Of a stretch of 64,000 bases of DNA, positions 1-7,973 are shown one piece after another. The notes under the pieces were generated by a model. It was not told the DNA's origin and made no database searches. It saw only the letters and a program-made list of their open reading frames with translations. The stretch spans positions 62,001 to 126,000 of the forward strand of contig NZ_VIAR01000003.1 of NCBI RefSeq assembly GCF_006546625.1, written 5' to 3'. The DNA comes from Haloflavibacter putidus. Lineage in GTDB: Bacteria; Bacteroidota; Bacteroidia; Flavobacteriales; Flavobacteriaceae. Position 1 is the stretch's first letter; each line of letters starts with the position of its first letter. Position numbers and translations under genes: made by a program.

Positions 1-1020
1 TAAATTTTCTTTTTCCCAAACATAAAAAGCACCTTCTGTCAGTTTTCCTTTTTCGTCTATACTATCTGCATCTAAAGAAGCATAAAAACCGCCTTTTTTA
101 TGCAGCCAATCTGTTTGCATAAAAGCTAAGGTTTTCTCTACAACTTCTTTACAAAGATTATTTTCTTTGTACTGATAAGTATTGGCATATAAACTCACTA
201 GTTGCGCATTATCGTACAACATTTTTTCAAAATGCGGTATATGCCAGCGCTCATCTACAGAGTAACGCGAAAATCCGCCGGCTAGCTGATCGAATATTCC
301 GCCAAACGCCATTTTTTTCAACGTAAAATAAACAAAATCTTCTGTAGTTTGATTTTTCTCCAGACTGGCATAATGCAATAAAAAATCGAAATTGGTGGGC
401 ATCATAAATTTCGGGGCACCGTAATTTCCACCGTTTTTATGATCAAAATGCTCTTTTAATTCGGCTACATTTTTCCGTAAAAAACCTTTAGAAAAATTGG
501 TTTCTTTAAAATCTTCTGGTTGTATAAGTTGCATTTGTTGCAACCCGCTTTCTAGTTTGTTGGCATATTCCAGTATTTTTTCCGGATCTTTTTTATACAA
601 ATCTTTTAATTGCAATAAAACAGATTTCCATTGCTCTGGTGGCACGTAGGTAGCTCCCCAAACTGGTCTGCCATCTGGTAGGGCAATAATATTTAAAGGC
701 CAACCACCTTGGCGTGTCATAAGCTGTAAAGCTTGCATATAACTATGGTCAACGTCTGGTTTTTCTTCTCGGTCTACTTTTATATTGGTGTAAAAATCGT
801 TCATAACAGAAGCGATTTCTACATTTTCGAAACATTTTTCTTCCATGACGTGGCACCAATGGCAAGCTGCGTAACCAATACTAATAAGTAGTAATTTGCC
901 GGATTTTTCTGCTTCTTGTAACACATCATTATTGTACGGTAGCCAATTTACAGGATTATGCGCATGCTGTAATAAATAAGGACTGCTTTCGTGAATTAGA
1001 CGGTTTGTAAAACTTGCCAT
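1..1020 (-). CDS. DUF255 thioredoxin-like domain protein (YyaL/SSP411 type), 3' partial
   Basis: The first 340 codons are present; the C-terminus lies beyond the left edge. The N-terminus, with the family's typical NRLxxxxSPYLLQHxxNPVxW pattern, is followed by a thioredoxin-like CHWC motif (C53, C56) and the GGWP segment. This matches the DUF255 family (YyaL, spermatogenesis-associated protein 20), which joins a thioredoxin-fold domain to a six-hairpin glycosidase-like domain; part of the second domain is visible (segment with DQLAGGFSRYSVDERW). The family's biochemical role is not firmly known. The start ATG at 1020 is the only sensible one. The gene diverges from the phosphate transporter, with about 150 bp between them. 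The family call is firm; any function is inference. Confidence 0.88.
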   Translation of the reverse strand, partial: MASFTNRLIHESSPYLLQHAHNPVNWLPYNNDVLQEAEKSGKLLLISIGYAACHWCHVMEEKCFENVEIASVMNDFYTNIKVDREEKPDVDHSYMQALQLMTRQGGWPLNIIALPDGRPVWGATYVPPEQWKSVLLQLKDLYKKDPEKILEYANKLESGLQQMQLIQPEDFKETNFSKGFLRKNVAELKEHFDHKNGGNYGAPKFMMPTNFDFLLHYASLEKNQTTEDFVYFTLKKMAFGGIFDQLAGGFSRYSVDERWHIPHFEKMLYDNAQLVSLYANTYQYKENNLCKEVVEKTLAFMQTDWLHKKGGFYASLDADSIDEKGKLTEGAFYVWEKENL

Positions 1021-1174
1021 ATTTGCGTTTTTTCTAAATGTAACATATAATAACCTGAATGTGAAAAATGGAGGTAAAAATAATTAGCTATACATTTAAT
1101 GATTTGGTAACAATAGAATTTAAAAAAATAAATAGAAAAAAGTGATTTTTGCATGATAATAGATTAGATGCTTT

Positions 1175-3427
1175 ATGGAAAATTTTTATCTGGTAATGCT
1201 GGTTATTTTGTTTGCGCTTGCAATCACAGATTTGGTTGTTGGGGTTAGTAACGATGCCGTTAATTTTTTAAACTCTGCAATTGGTTCTAAAGCCATTTCG
1301 TTTAAAACCATTTTAATTATTGCCAGCCTGGGGGTAGCTATTGGGGCAATTTTTTCTAGTGGCTTGATGGAAGTTGCCCGAAAAGGGATATTTATGCCCG
1401 GCGAGTTCTATTTTGATGAAATCATGATTATTTTTATGGCCGTAATGGTAAGTGATGTCTTGCTTTTAGATTTTTTTAATTCTTTAGGCTTACCAACTTC
1501 TACCACCGTTTCTATCGTGTTTGAATTATTGGGAGCGGCCGTTAGTGTAGCGGTTCTAAAACTCTATACCACCTCACAAGATTTAAGTTTATTATCGCAA
1601 TATATAAACACTTCAAAAGCTACCGAAATTGTTATAGGTATCTTACTCTCTGTTGTAATAGCTTTCTCTATAGGAGCAATTGTACAATATGCATCGCGTT
1701 TTGTTTTTTCGTTTCAATTTGAAAAGAAAATAAAATACGTTGGGGCTGTTTTTGGCGGGGTTTCTTTGGCCGCTATTACTTACTTTATTTTTATTAAAGG
1801 TTTAAAAAGCGTTTCGTTTATCTCTACAGAAGATATAGACTACATTCGCAACAATACTTGGGTAATTTTAGCGATAAGCTTTGTGTTTTGGACAATTGTG
1901 TCGCAGTTAATAATGTCTTTGTTTAAAGTACATATTTTACGTGCTATTATTGTTGTAGGAACCTTTGCTTTGGCTTTGGCTTTCGCCGGAAATGACTTGG
2001 TAAACTTTATAGGAGTGCCAATTGCTGCTTGGCAATCTTTTGATTTATGGATGGCCTCTGGAGTGGCACCATCTGAATTAAAAATGACCGGACTTTCCGG
2101 GGCTGTACCAACTCCCGAACTTTTATTAATTGGCGCCGGCTTAGTTATGGTGGTAACGCTTTGGTTTTCTAGCAAAGCCAAAACCGTAGTAGATACCGGT
2201 GTAAATTTGGCACGACAAGGAGACGGGGCAGAAAAATTTAAACCCAATAATCTCTCGCGGGTTTTGGTGCGCTATTTTGTTATTTCGAGTAATGTTATTA
2301 CCAGCATTTTACCACAACGTTTTAAAAAGAAAATAGAAACTAAGTTTAATAAACCAAACGAGTTGTTGCAAGATCGCCGTATAGATGCTCCAGCTTTTGA
2401 TATGGTTCGAGCTTCTGTAAACTTGGTGGTAGCAAGTATTTTAATTTCTATTGGTACCAATATGAAATTGCCGCTTTCTACCACTTATGTAACTTTTATG
2501 GTGGCAATGGGTTCTTCTTTATCAGATAGAGCTTGGGATCGTGAGAGCGCTGTTTATCGTGTTTCTGGTGTTGTAAATGTAATAGGAGGTTGGTTTGTAA
2601 CTGCTTTGGTGGCATTTACTGCAGCCGCTATCTTCGCTGCAGTTATTTGGTTTGGCGGAATGATAGCTATTGTTATTCTGGTAATTTTGGCGGTGGTATT
2701 AATTGTACGAAGTGCAATGATACACAACAGAAAAATGAAAGAAGAAAAAGCCAAAAAGCGCTTTAACCGTAAAGATATTATTAGCATTAACGAGATAACC
2801 AGCGAGACTTCGCAAAATATCTCTGGAGTTATTAAAAACGTAAATAAACGTTATAGTAAAATAATAAATCATTTGGGTTATCACGATTTAGGGAAACTCA
2901 AAAAAGATCGTAAAAAATTAAGCAAGTTAGAAGACGATGTAGACGAGTTGAAAGATAACGTGTTTTACTTTATTAAGTCTTTAGAAGAAAATTCCGTAAA
3001 GGCCAGTAAATTTTATATTTTGTTTTTAGACCATTTGCAAGATATGGTACAATCTATTTCGCAGATTTCAAATGCCAGTTATCGTCACGTAAACAACAAC
3101 CATAAAAATCTTAAATTTAATCAGATACGAGATTTAAAAAGTGTTGATCGAGAAATGCAGCTACTTTTTGATCAGATTATAGAAACTTTTGATAACCAAT
3201 CTTTTGAGAATATTGATAAAATATTAGACGATAAACAATTGCTGTTAGACAAGGTTTCTAATTTAATTCAAAAGCAAATAGACCGCATTAGAACTTCAGA
3301 GACCAGTCCTAAAAACTCTAAGTTATATTTTAGTTTACTGTTGGAAACAAAAGATTTTATAGTTTCTACAATGAGTTTGTTGCAACTGTTTCAAGATTAT
3401 TACGAAAATGCGAAAAGACAATTTTAA
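1175..3427 (+). CDS. PiT-family inorganic phosphate transporter with long C-terminal cytosolic domain
   Basis: A 750-residue membrane protein. The two inverted PiT signatures are visible: one near residues 19-42 (GVSNDAVNFLNSAIGSKA) and one near 267-285 (AFAGNDLVNFIGVP). These bind phosphate in symporters of the SLC20/PiT family, usually driven by Na+ or H+. About ten hydrophobic segments run to around residue 520. From about 535 to 745 there is a charged, helical, coiled-coil-rich tail resembling the PhoU-like DUF47 domain that in many bacteria is a separate neighbouring gene. The long form is common in Bacteroidota. The start ATG follows a short AT-rich leader with a TGATTTTTG promoter-like box about 25 bp upstream. 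A strong bidirectional terminator follows. PhoU-like identity of the tail is inference. Confidence 0.9.
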   Translation: MENFYLVMLVILFALAITDLVVGVSNDAVNFLNSAIGSKAISFKTILIIASLGVAIGAIFSSGLMEVARKGIFMPGEFYFDEIMIIFMAVMVSDVLLLDFFNSLGLPTSTTVSIVFELLGAAVSVAVLKLYTTSQDLSLLSQYINTSKATEIVIGILLSVVIAFSIGAIVQYASRFVFSFQFEKKIKYVGAVFGGVSLAAITYFIFIKGLKSVSFISTEDIDYIRNNTWVILAISFVFWTIVSQLIMSLFKVHILRAIIVVGTFALALAFAGNDLVNFIGVPIAAWQSFDLWMASGVAPSELKMTGLSGAVPTPELLLIGAGLVMVVTLWFSSKAKTVVDTGVNLARQGDGAEKFKPNNLSRVLVRYFVISSNVITSILPQRFKKKIETKFNKPNELLQDRRIDAPAFDMVRASVNLVVASILISIGTNMKLPLSTTYVTFMVAMGSSLSDRAWDRESAVYRVSGVVNVIGGWFVTALVAFTAAAIFAAVIWFGGMIAIVILVILAVVLIVRSAMIHNRKMKEEKAKKRFNRKDIISINEITSETSQNISGVIKNVNKRYSKIINHLGYHDLGKLKKDRKKLSKLEDDVDELKDNVFYFIKSLEENSVKASKFYILFLDHLQDMVQSISQISNASYRHVNNNHKNLKFNQIRDLKSVDREMQLLFDQIIETFDNQSFENIDKILDDKQLLLDKVSNLIQKQIDRIRTSETSPKNSKLYFSLLLETKDFIVSTMSLLQLFQDYYENAKRQF

Positions 3428-3441
3428 TAGAAAATTGCAAT

Positions 3442-3486
3442 AAAAAAAGCCTGCAATTTCTTTACGGAAATTTGCAGGCTTTTTTA
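3442..3486. terminator. Bidirectional terminator between convergent genes
   Basis: An AAAAAAGCCTGCAA arm pairs with TTGCAGGCTTTTTT, giving a long stem with an A-run on one side and a T-run on the other, placed between the stops of the phosphate transporter and the NifU-like gene. The loop region contains CTTTACGGAA, one of the dispersed words. Confidence 0.9.
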
Positions 3487-3505
3487 TATAACCTTTACGG
3501 AATTT

Positions 3506-4411
3506 TTAGCCGTTTATAGCTTCTACAGTTTCTACCTTGTCTTGTAACATCTCTTTAAGCATGTTTTCTATACCGTTTTTAAGCGTTATGGTAGAAGAGG
3601 GGCAACCACTGCAAGCGCCTTGCAAAATTACTTTAACACTTTTGTTCTCTGCGTTATAGGACTCAAAAACAATATTACCACCATCACTGGCTACTGCCGG
3701 TTTTACGTATTCTTCTAAGATGGCGATAATTTGTTTAGAGGTGTTGTCTAAATTGTTTGTTTGCTCTTCCTTTATTTTTTCATCGGTTTTTTTTGCGCGG
3801 GCTACAGCTTCTTCACTAAGAATTTCTTTTCCTTCTTGCAAATAATTTCTAATAAACTCGCGCAGCTCCATAGTAATTTCTTCCCATTCTGCTATGTTGT
3901 ATTTGGCTACAGAAATGTAGTTTTCGTCTATAAAGACCTCTTTTACAAAAGGAAAGTGAAATAGAGCCTGTGCAATTGGCGCATTTTTAGCATCGTCTAT
4001 ATTTTTAAATTCGGCGGTTTTTACTACCAGTTTTTTATTGGCAATAAACTTCATAACTCCGGGATTTGGAGTTACTTCCGCGTAGACGGTAATGGGTATT
4101 TTTTTATTGGTATCTGGTTGGCTTATTGCAGCTATACCGCTGTTTAGATATTGGGTTATTTGTTGTGCTACTTCTTCTTGAACATCTTCCCACTCTACAA
4201 TATCGTATTTTTGAATGGCAATAAAATTTTGCGCAATGTATACCGTTTTTACAAATGGTAAATGAAACAATTTTTGTGCAATAGGCGACTTTTCTGCTTC
4301 TTCGATATTTTTGAATTCAAAATTCTCGTGCTCTACTAGAAATTTATCGGTTTCAAACTTTACGATAGATTTATGGTTGGTTGGTCGTATCTCTATTTTA
4401 TAACTTCTCAT
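3506..4411 (-). CDS. NifU-like iron-sulfur cluster scaffold protein
   Basis: This 301-residue protein has two copies of an Nfu N-terminal-type domain (about residues 3-95 and 105-200; each has the pattern LFxxPFVKxVxIxxNxIxxxKYxIxEWE), then a C-terminal NifU/Nfu domain (about 225-300) with the CSGCPSS motif. The CxxC cysteines bind a labile Fe-S cluster at a dimer interface and pass it to apo-proteins. The tandem duplication of the N-terminal domain is the form commonly seen in Bacteroidota. It acts in the cytoplasm. The gene stands alone, convergent with the phosphate transporter. The call is secure for the family; the cluster's target proteins cannot be told. Confidence 0.9.
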   Translation of the reverse strand: MRSYKIEIRPTNHKSIVKFETDKFLVEHENFEFKNIEEAEKSPIAQKLFHLPFVKTVYIAQNFIAIQKYDIVEWEDVQEEVAQQITQYLNSGIAAISQPDTNKKIPITVYAEVTPNPGVMKFIANKKLVVKTAEFKNIDDAKNAPIAQALFHFPFVKEVFIDENYISVAKYNIAEWEEITMELREFIRNYLQEGKEILSEEAVARAKKTDEKIKEEQTNNLDNTSKQIIAILEEYVKPAVASDGGNIVFESYNAENKSVKVILQGACSGCPSSTITLKNGIENMLKEMLQDKVETVEAING

Positions 4412-4628
4412 AATTGCAAATTTTAGACAAAATTACTAAAAGATATACAACAGATTGAATATATTTACAGCTTATATTTCGAAAGTTGGGGCAAAAAATT
4501 GTTTTTCTTCGGGATTAATTATATTTTTCGCTTCCAAAACTAAAACAACTACGACTACGGGATGATCTTTAAATTTTGTTAACTATTATTTTAAGATTAT
4601 TTTAGTCCTATAAGATAACCCTAGATTT

Positions 4629-5630
4629 ATGAAAACCATAACCCCTTACTTATTTTTATTAACCTTAATTCCTTTTTTTAGTTTTTCGCAAGAACGTGGA
4701 ATTCCTGTTTATTCAGATTATTTAACAGATAATTTATATCTGGTTCACCCGTCTATGGCAGGAGCTTCTACCCGAAGCAAAATACGTCTAACTGCGAGAC
4801 AGCAATGGTTTGATGTAGACGATGCACCAAATTTACAAACCTTAAGTGCACACGGAAAAGTTACCGATAAGATTGGTGTTGGTGCAATTTTGTATAATGA
4901 CAGCAATGGTCGTTTTTCGCAGCAAGGTTTTTACGGTACTTTTGCCTACCATTTGATGTTCTCTAGAAGTGCGGCAGATTTAAATCAGTTATCTTTTGGT
5001 CTTAGTGTTGGTGTGCAACAAGAAAAATTAGACGAAACAGATTTAATGGGAGACGATCCTATTATAGCAGGTGTAGAACAAACCGACTCTTATTTTAATA
5101 TAGATTTTGGTGTTTCTTATTACTTTTTAGAATTTTACTCGCATTTAACGGTTAAAAATGTAATTCCGCAGCAGCGTGATATATTTTCAGAAAATTTTGA
5201 AACAGATAATCAAAGACAATATCTAGCTTCTTTGGGGTATGTTATTCCGCTATATGACTCGCCTTGGTCTTTTGATCCTTCTGTGATGTTTATGTATAAA
5301 GATGAAACTTCAGAAGCTAGTGTAGATATAAATGCAAAAGCTTACAGAGAATTTGATTTTGGAACGCTTTGGGGTGGCCTTTCCTACAGAAGAAGTTTTG
5401 ATGGCGCAGAATATACAGAAAACGGGACCAGCGTAGACAACCAGAAATTACAATATGTTTCTCCGTTCTTAGGAATAAACTATAACAATTTTATGTTTGC
5501 GTATACCTATACTTACCAAGCAAACTCTATTGTATTGGCCAACTCAGGTTTTCATCAAATTACTTTAGGTTATAACTTTGGCGAAAGCGATGAGCGTTTC
5601 CACTGTAATTGTCCAGCAATTAACCAGTAA
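4629..5630 (+). CDS. PorP/SprF family type IX secretion-associated outer-membrane protein
   Basis: A 333-residue protein with an N-terminal signal peptide (hydrophobic stretch to about residue 20) and a beta-barrel-like body of alternating aromatic strands. Early features, YxxxxxLVHPSMAGAS and RQQW, are hallmarks of the PorP/SprF family. PorP itself is part of type IX secretion, and SprF-like paralogues are each thought to support export of one large adhesin partner (established for SprF/SprB in Flavobacterium). No adhesin gene lies next to it here, so its partner is unknown. It is convergent with murI, with the two stops 1-2 bp apart. The upstream 200 bp are AT-rich and probably hold its promoter. 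Confidence 0.85.
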   Translation: MKTITPYLFLLTLIPFFSFSQERGIPVYSDYLTDNLYLVHPSMAGASTRSKIRLTARQQWFDVDDAPNLQTLSAHGKVTDKIGVGAILYNDSNGRFSQQGFYGTFAYHLMFSRSAADLNQLSFGLSVGVQQEKLDETDLMGDDPIIAGVEQTDSYFNIDFGVSYYFLEFYSHLTVKNVIPQQRDIFSENFETDNQRQYLASLGYVIPLYDSPWSFDPSVMFMYKDETSEASVDINAKAYREFDFGTLWGGLSYRRSFDGAEYTENGTSVDNQKLQYVSPFLGINYNNFMFAYTYTYQANSIVLANSGFHQITLGYNFGESDERFHCNCPAINQ

Positions 5631-5631
5631 A

Positions 5632-6423
5632 TTAAAAATCTAAATAAGACACGTTAAAATTATTCTTGCCTGCCTCGATGAGGTGGGCAAGTACTTTTAT
5701 ATCTTTATTAGTGTAGAATTGTGGCTTTTTAAACTGCGGTTCTTCGTTGAGTAAATCTAAACTCTTTAATACTATTTTGGTTTGTCTTGCCACGCCGCGC
5801 CCGGAGTCTATAATGTTTACTTTTTTGGGTAAAAGTTTTTTTAACTGCGGAATAAGATAGGGGTAATGGCTGCAACCCAACACCAAATAGTCTATTTCTT
5901 TTGCCAGCATTGGTTGCAAGAGCTTTTCTAATAGCTTGAGCGTAACAGGATCGTTTTCTTTGCCGGCTTCTATTGCTTCTACCAAGCCTTTGCCTACCAC
6001 TTCTATAACTTCTATATTTTTGGTAAACAAATCTGATGTTTTTGTAAATAACTCGCTAGATAAAGTTCCTTTTGTAGCCAAGATGCCAATAACCTTGTTT
6101 TTAGAATTTAAAGCCGCGGGTTTTATGGCCGGTTCTATGCCTATAATTGGTACATCAAATGTTTTTCTGAGATAAGTTATAGCATTGGTGGTTGCAGTGT
6201 TGCAAGCTACGATAATAAGCTTGCAACCGGCTTTTACCAGTTTGCTGGTATTTTTATGGCTGAGCTCCATAATCTCTGCCGCAGAACGTTCGCCATAGGG
6301 AGCATTTTTACTATCTGCCAAATAGATTATATGTTCCAGAGGCAACAGCCGGTGTACTTCTTTAAAAATGGAAGTCCCGCCTACGCCAGAATCAAATATG
6401 CCTATTGGATTGGTTTTATTCAT
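5632..6423 (-). CDS. murI: Glutamate racemase
   Basis: Interconverts L- and D-glutamate, supplying D-glutamate for peptidoglycan. The 263-residue length is standard. The family's two catalytic cysteines are seen in VACNTATT (about residue 74) and LGCSHYPY (about 184), and the N-terminal IGIFDSGVGG motif is intact. In many Flavobacteriia murI follows the bamA-ompH-ompH block, as here. A terminator at 6446-6478 separates it from that block, so it may have its own promoter, or depend partly on read-through. Confidence 0.95.
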   Translation of the reverse strand: MNKTNPIGIFDSGVGGTSIFKEVHRLLPLEHIIYLADSKNAPYGERSAAEIMELSHKNTSKLVKAGCKLIIVACNTATTNAITYLRKTFDVPIIGIEPAIKPAALNSKNKVIGILATKGTLSSELFTKTSDLFTKNIEVIEVVGKGLVEAIEAGKENDPVTLKLLEKLLQPMLAKEIDYLVLGCSHYPYLIPQLKKLLPKKVNIIDSGRGVARQTKIVLKSLDLLNEEPQFKKPQFYTNKDIKVLAHLIEAGKNNFNVSYLDF

Positions 6424-6445
6424 AAATTAAAAAAGAGCGCATAAA

Positions 6446-6478
6446 AAAAGCACTTCCGTAAAAATAAGAAGTGCTTTT
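6446..6478 (-). terminator. Intrinsic terminator after the short ompH gene
   Basis: AAAAGCACTTC (6446-6456) pairs perfectly with GAAGTGCTTTT (6468-6478) across an 11-base loop. On the minus strand the stem runs into a T-run, ending the block that includes the two ompH genes. The dispersed word TTCCGTAAA starts inside the stem at 6454. Confidence 0.88.
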
Positions 6479-6500
6479 GAAATTTTGTAGAAATTATAGA

Positions 6501-7013
6501 TTAAATTCCTAACTCTTTCTGTACGTCATTCATTAGGTTATAACCGTCTGCTAAAATTACGCCGGTTCCTGTAGTAGAATCCAATACGTAATCATAATTA
6601 TTTTGACGTGCTACTTTTTGGATAGCAGTTCTTGCTTTTTCTAAAATTGGTCTAATTAACTCGTTTTCTTTTTTCTGAAGTTCTTGCTGCGCATTTTGAC
6701 GGTATTGCATAATTTTTTGCTGGGTAGCTTGCAATTCTTGTGCTCTTGCAGCATTTTCTTCGTCTGTTTTTGTAGAAGCTTCTGCCTGGTATTGTTTGTT
6801 TTTATTTTGTGCTTCTTTCATCAAATCGTCTATGTCTGAAGTGTAAGTGTTTTGCAATTTCTCTAATTGCGACATAGCTGCTTGATATTCTGGCATAGAT
6901 TCTATTAACTCTTGCGTAGCAATGTGAGCTACTTTAGAGTCTTGCGCGTTGGCGCTTAGCATTCCTCCTAAAATAATCGATACTGCTATTAAAAGTGTTT
7001 TAAACTGTTTCAT
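6501..7013 (-). CDS. OmpH/Skp family periplasmic chaperone (short copy)
   Basis: 170 residues. A signal peptide (cleavage probably after SANA, about residue 23) is followed by a long charged coiled coil (about 45-140) and a C-terminal YDYVLDSTTG segment, the arrangement of Skp/OmpH. These trimeric chaperones hold unfolded outer-membrane proteins in the periplasm and deliver them to BamA. It is the downstream member of a tandem pair, about 50 bp from the longer paralogue, and both follow bamA on the same strand. Confidence 0.92.
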   Translation of the reverse strand: MKQFKTLLIAVSIILGGMLSANAQDSKVAHIATQELIESMPEYQAAMSQLEKLQNTYTSDIDDLMKEAQNKNKQYQAEASTKTDEENAARAQELQATQQKIMQYRQNAQQELQKKENELIRPILEKARTAIQKVARQNNYDYVLDSTTGTGVILADGYNLMNDVQKELGI

Positions 7014-7064
7014 TGGATTAAAAATTAAGTGTTACTTGTTTTGTTTAGATGATTATTTAATTTA

Positions 7065-7931
7065 TTATTCTTCTTCGTTTCTATTGCCTTGGCCGTTTCT
7101 TGGTGGCATATCGTTATTTGGCCTGTTGTTATTTCTAGCATTCATAATAGAATCGCGTCTGCGTTGACGTTCTTCTAACATTCTAGCTCTTCTTTCTTCA
7201 AATTCTTTTTGTTTTGCCGCACGTATAGAATCTCTTTTGCGCTGGCGCTCGTTTTTAAGTGCTTCGCGCTCGTCTTCTATGCGTTGACGTTCTGCTTCCC
7301 TTTCGGCTTCTTCTTTTTTGTCTTCTTCTGCTTGCTCTACAGATTTATACTGACTGTCTTGTACGGCTTCTTTTTCTTTTTTGCGGTCTTCTATCTTTGT
7401 TTTTTGTGCAGAGCGCTGTATTAAAGCCAAAATTTGGTCGCTAATATCGTGCCTTCTTGCCGAAAACAACATTAAAGCATCTGCAGAGTTTTCAAAAATA
7501 AAATCATATTGTCTGGTTTGTCCAATTTCTTGCACCGCATTAAAAACTTGATCTTGCACCGGCTGTATTAATTGTCTTTTTTGAATGATTAAATCGCCTT
7601 GCGGACCAAATTTTTCTTGTTGATATTCTAAAATAGCTTCTTCTTCAAACTGTATATCGGCTTCTTTTTCCTCAATTAGCTCTTTAGTTAATAAAGCACG
7701 TTCGTTCTCTAAATTTTGCTTCATGCTTTCTACATGCTGGCGTTTAGATTCTATTTCCGTTTTCCATTTTTGCACTTTACTATTTAGTTGTTGTGTTGCT
7801 TGCTGGTATTCAGGAACGCTCTCTAAGATATATTCCATATCTATATAACCAATTTTCAAACCGCGTTGCGCGTGCAATTGCACGTTTGCAATAAAAATTG
7901 CTATAATAAGAAATAAAAGCCTTTTTTTCAT
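7065..7931 (-). CDS. OmpH/Skp family chaperone with long charged C-terminal tail
   Basis: 288 residues. A signal peptide (to about residue 21) and an OmpH-type core (about 22-175, with IGYIDMEYILESVPEYQQA and YDFIFENS) are followed by a roughly 100-residue tail rich in Glu, Arg and Lys, in which an RxxxRDSI unit recurs, ending in Asn/Pro/Gly-rich sequence. The tail makes it much longer than classical Skp (about 160 residues). Presumably it is a periplasmic chaperone for outer-membrane proteins, cotranscribed with bamA 42 bp upstream. What the tail does cannot be told; very charged tails of this sort are predicted to be coiled coil. Confidence 0.9.
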   Translation of the reverse strand: MKKRLLFLIIAIFIANVQLHAQRGLKIGYIDMEYILESVPEYQQATQQLNSKVQKWKTEIESKRQHVESMKQNLENERALLTKELIEEKEADIQFEEEAILEYQQEKFGPQGDLIIQKRQLIQPVQDQVFNAVQEIGQTRQYDFIFENSADALMLFSARRHDISDQILALIQRSAQKTKIEDRKKEKEAVQDSQYKSVEQAEEDKKEEAEREAERQRIEDEREALKNERQRKRDSIRAAKQKEFEERRARMLEERQRRRDSIMNARNNNRPNNDMPPRNGQGNRNEEE

Positions 7932-7973
7932 ATCGTAAAGTGTTTATAGAAAATATCGTGCCAAATTATTTTT

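Noticed and set aside
1840-2247. Long minus-strand open frame inside the phosphate transporter gene
   Set aside because: It is antisense to a strongly conserved coding sequence and its translation shows only mirrored hydrophobic-gene composition; no family match.
2761-2780. ACCGTAAAG and similar near-matches (12951, 29270, 36121, 37857, 47112) as further copies of the dispersed word
   Set aside because: Each lacks one or more bases of the 9-mer core; including them would inflate the count.
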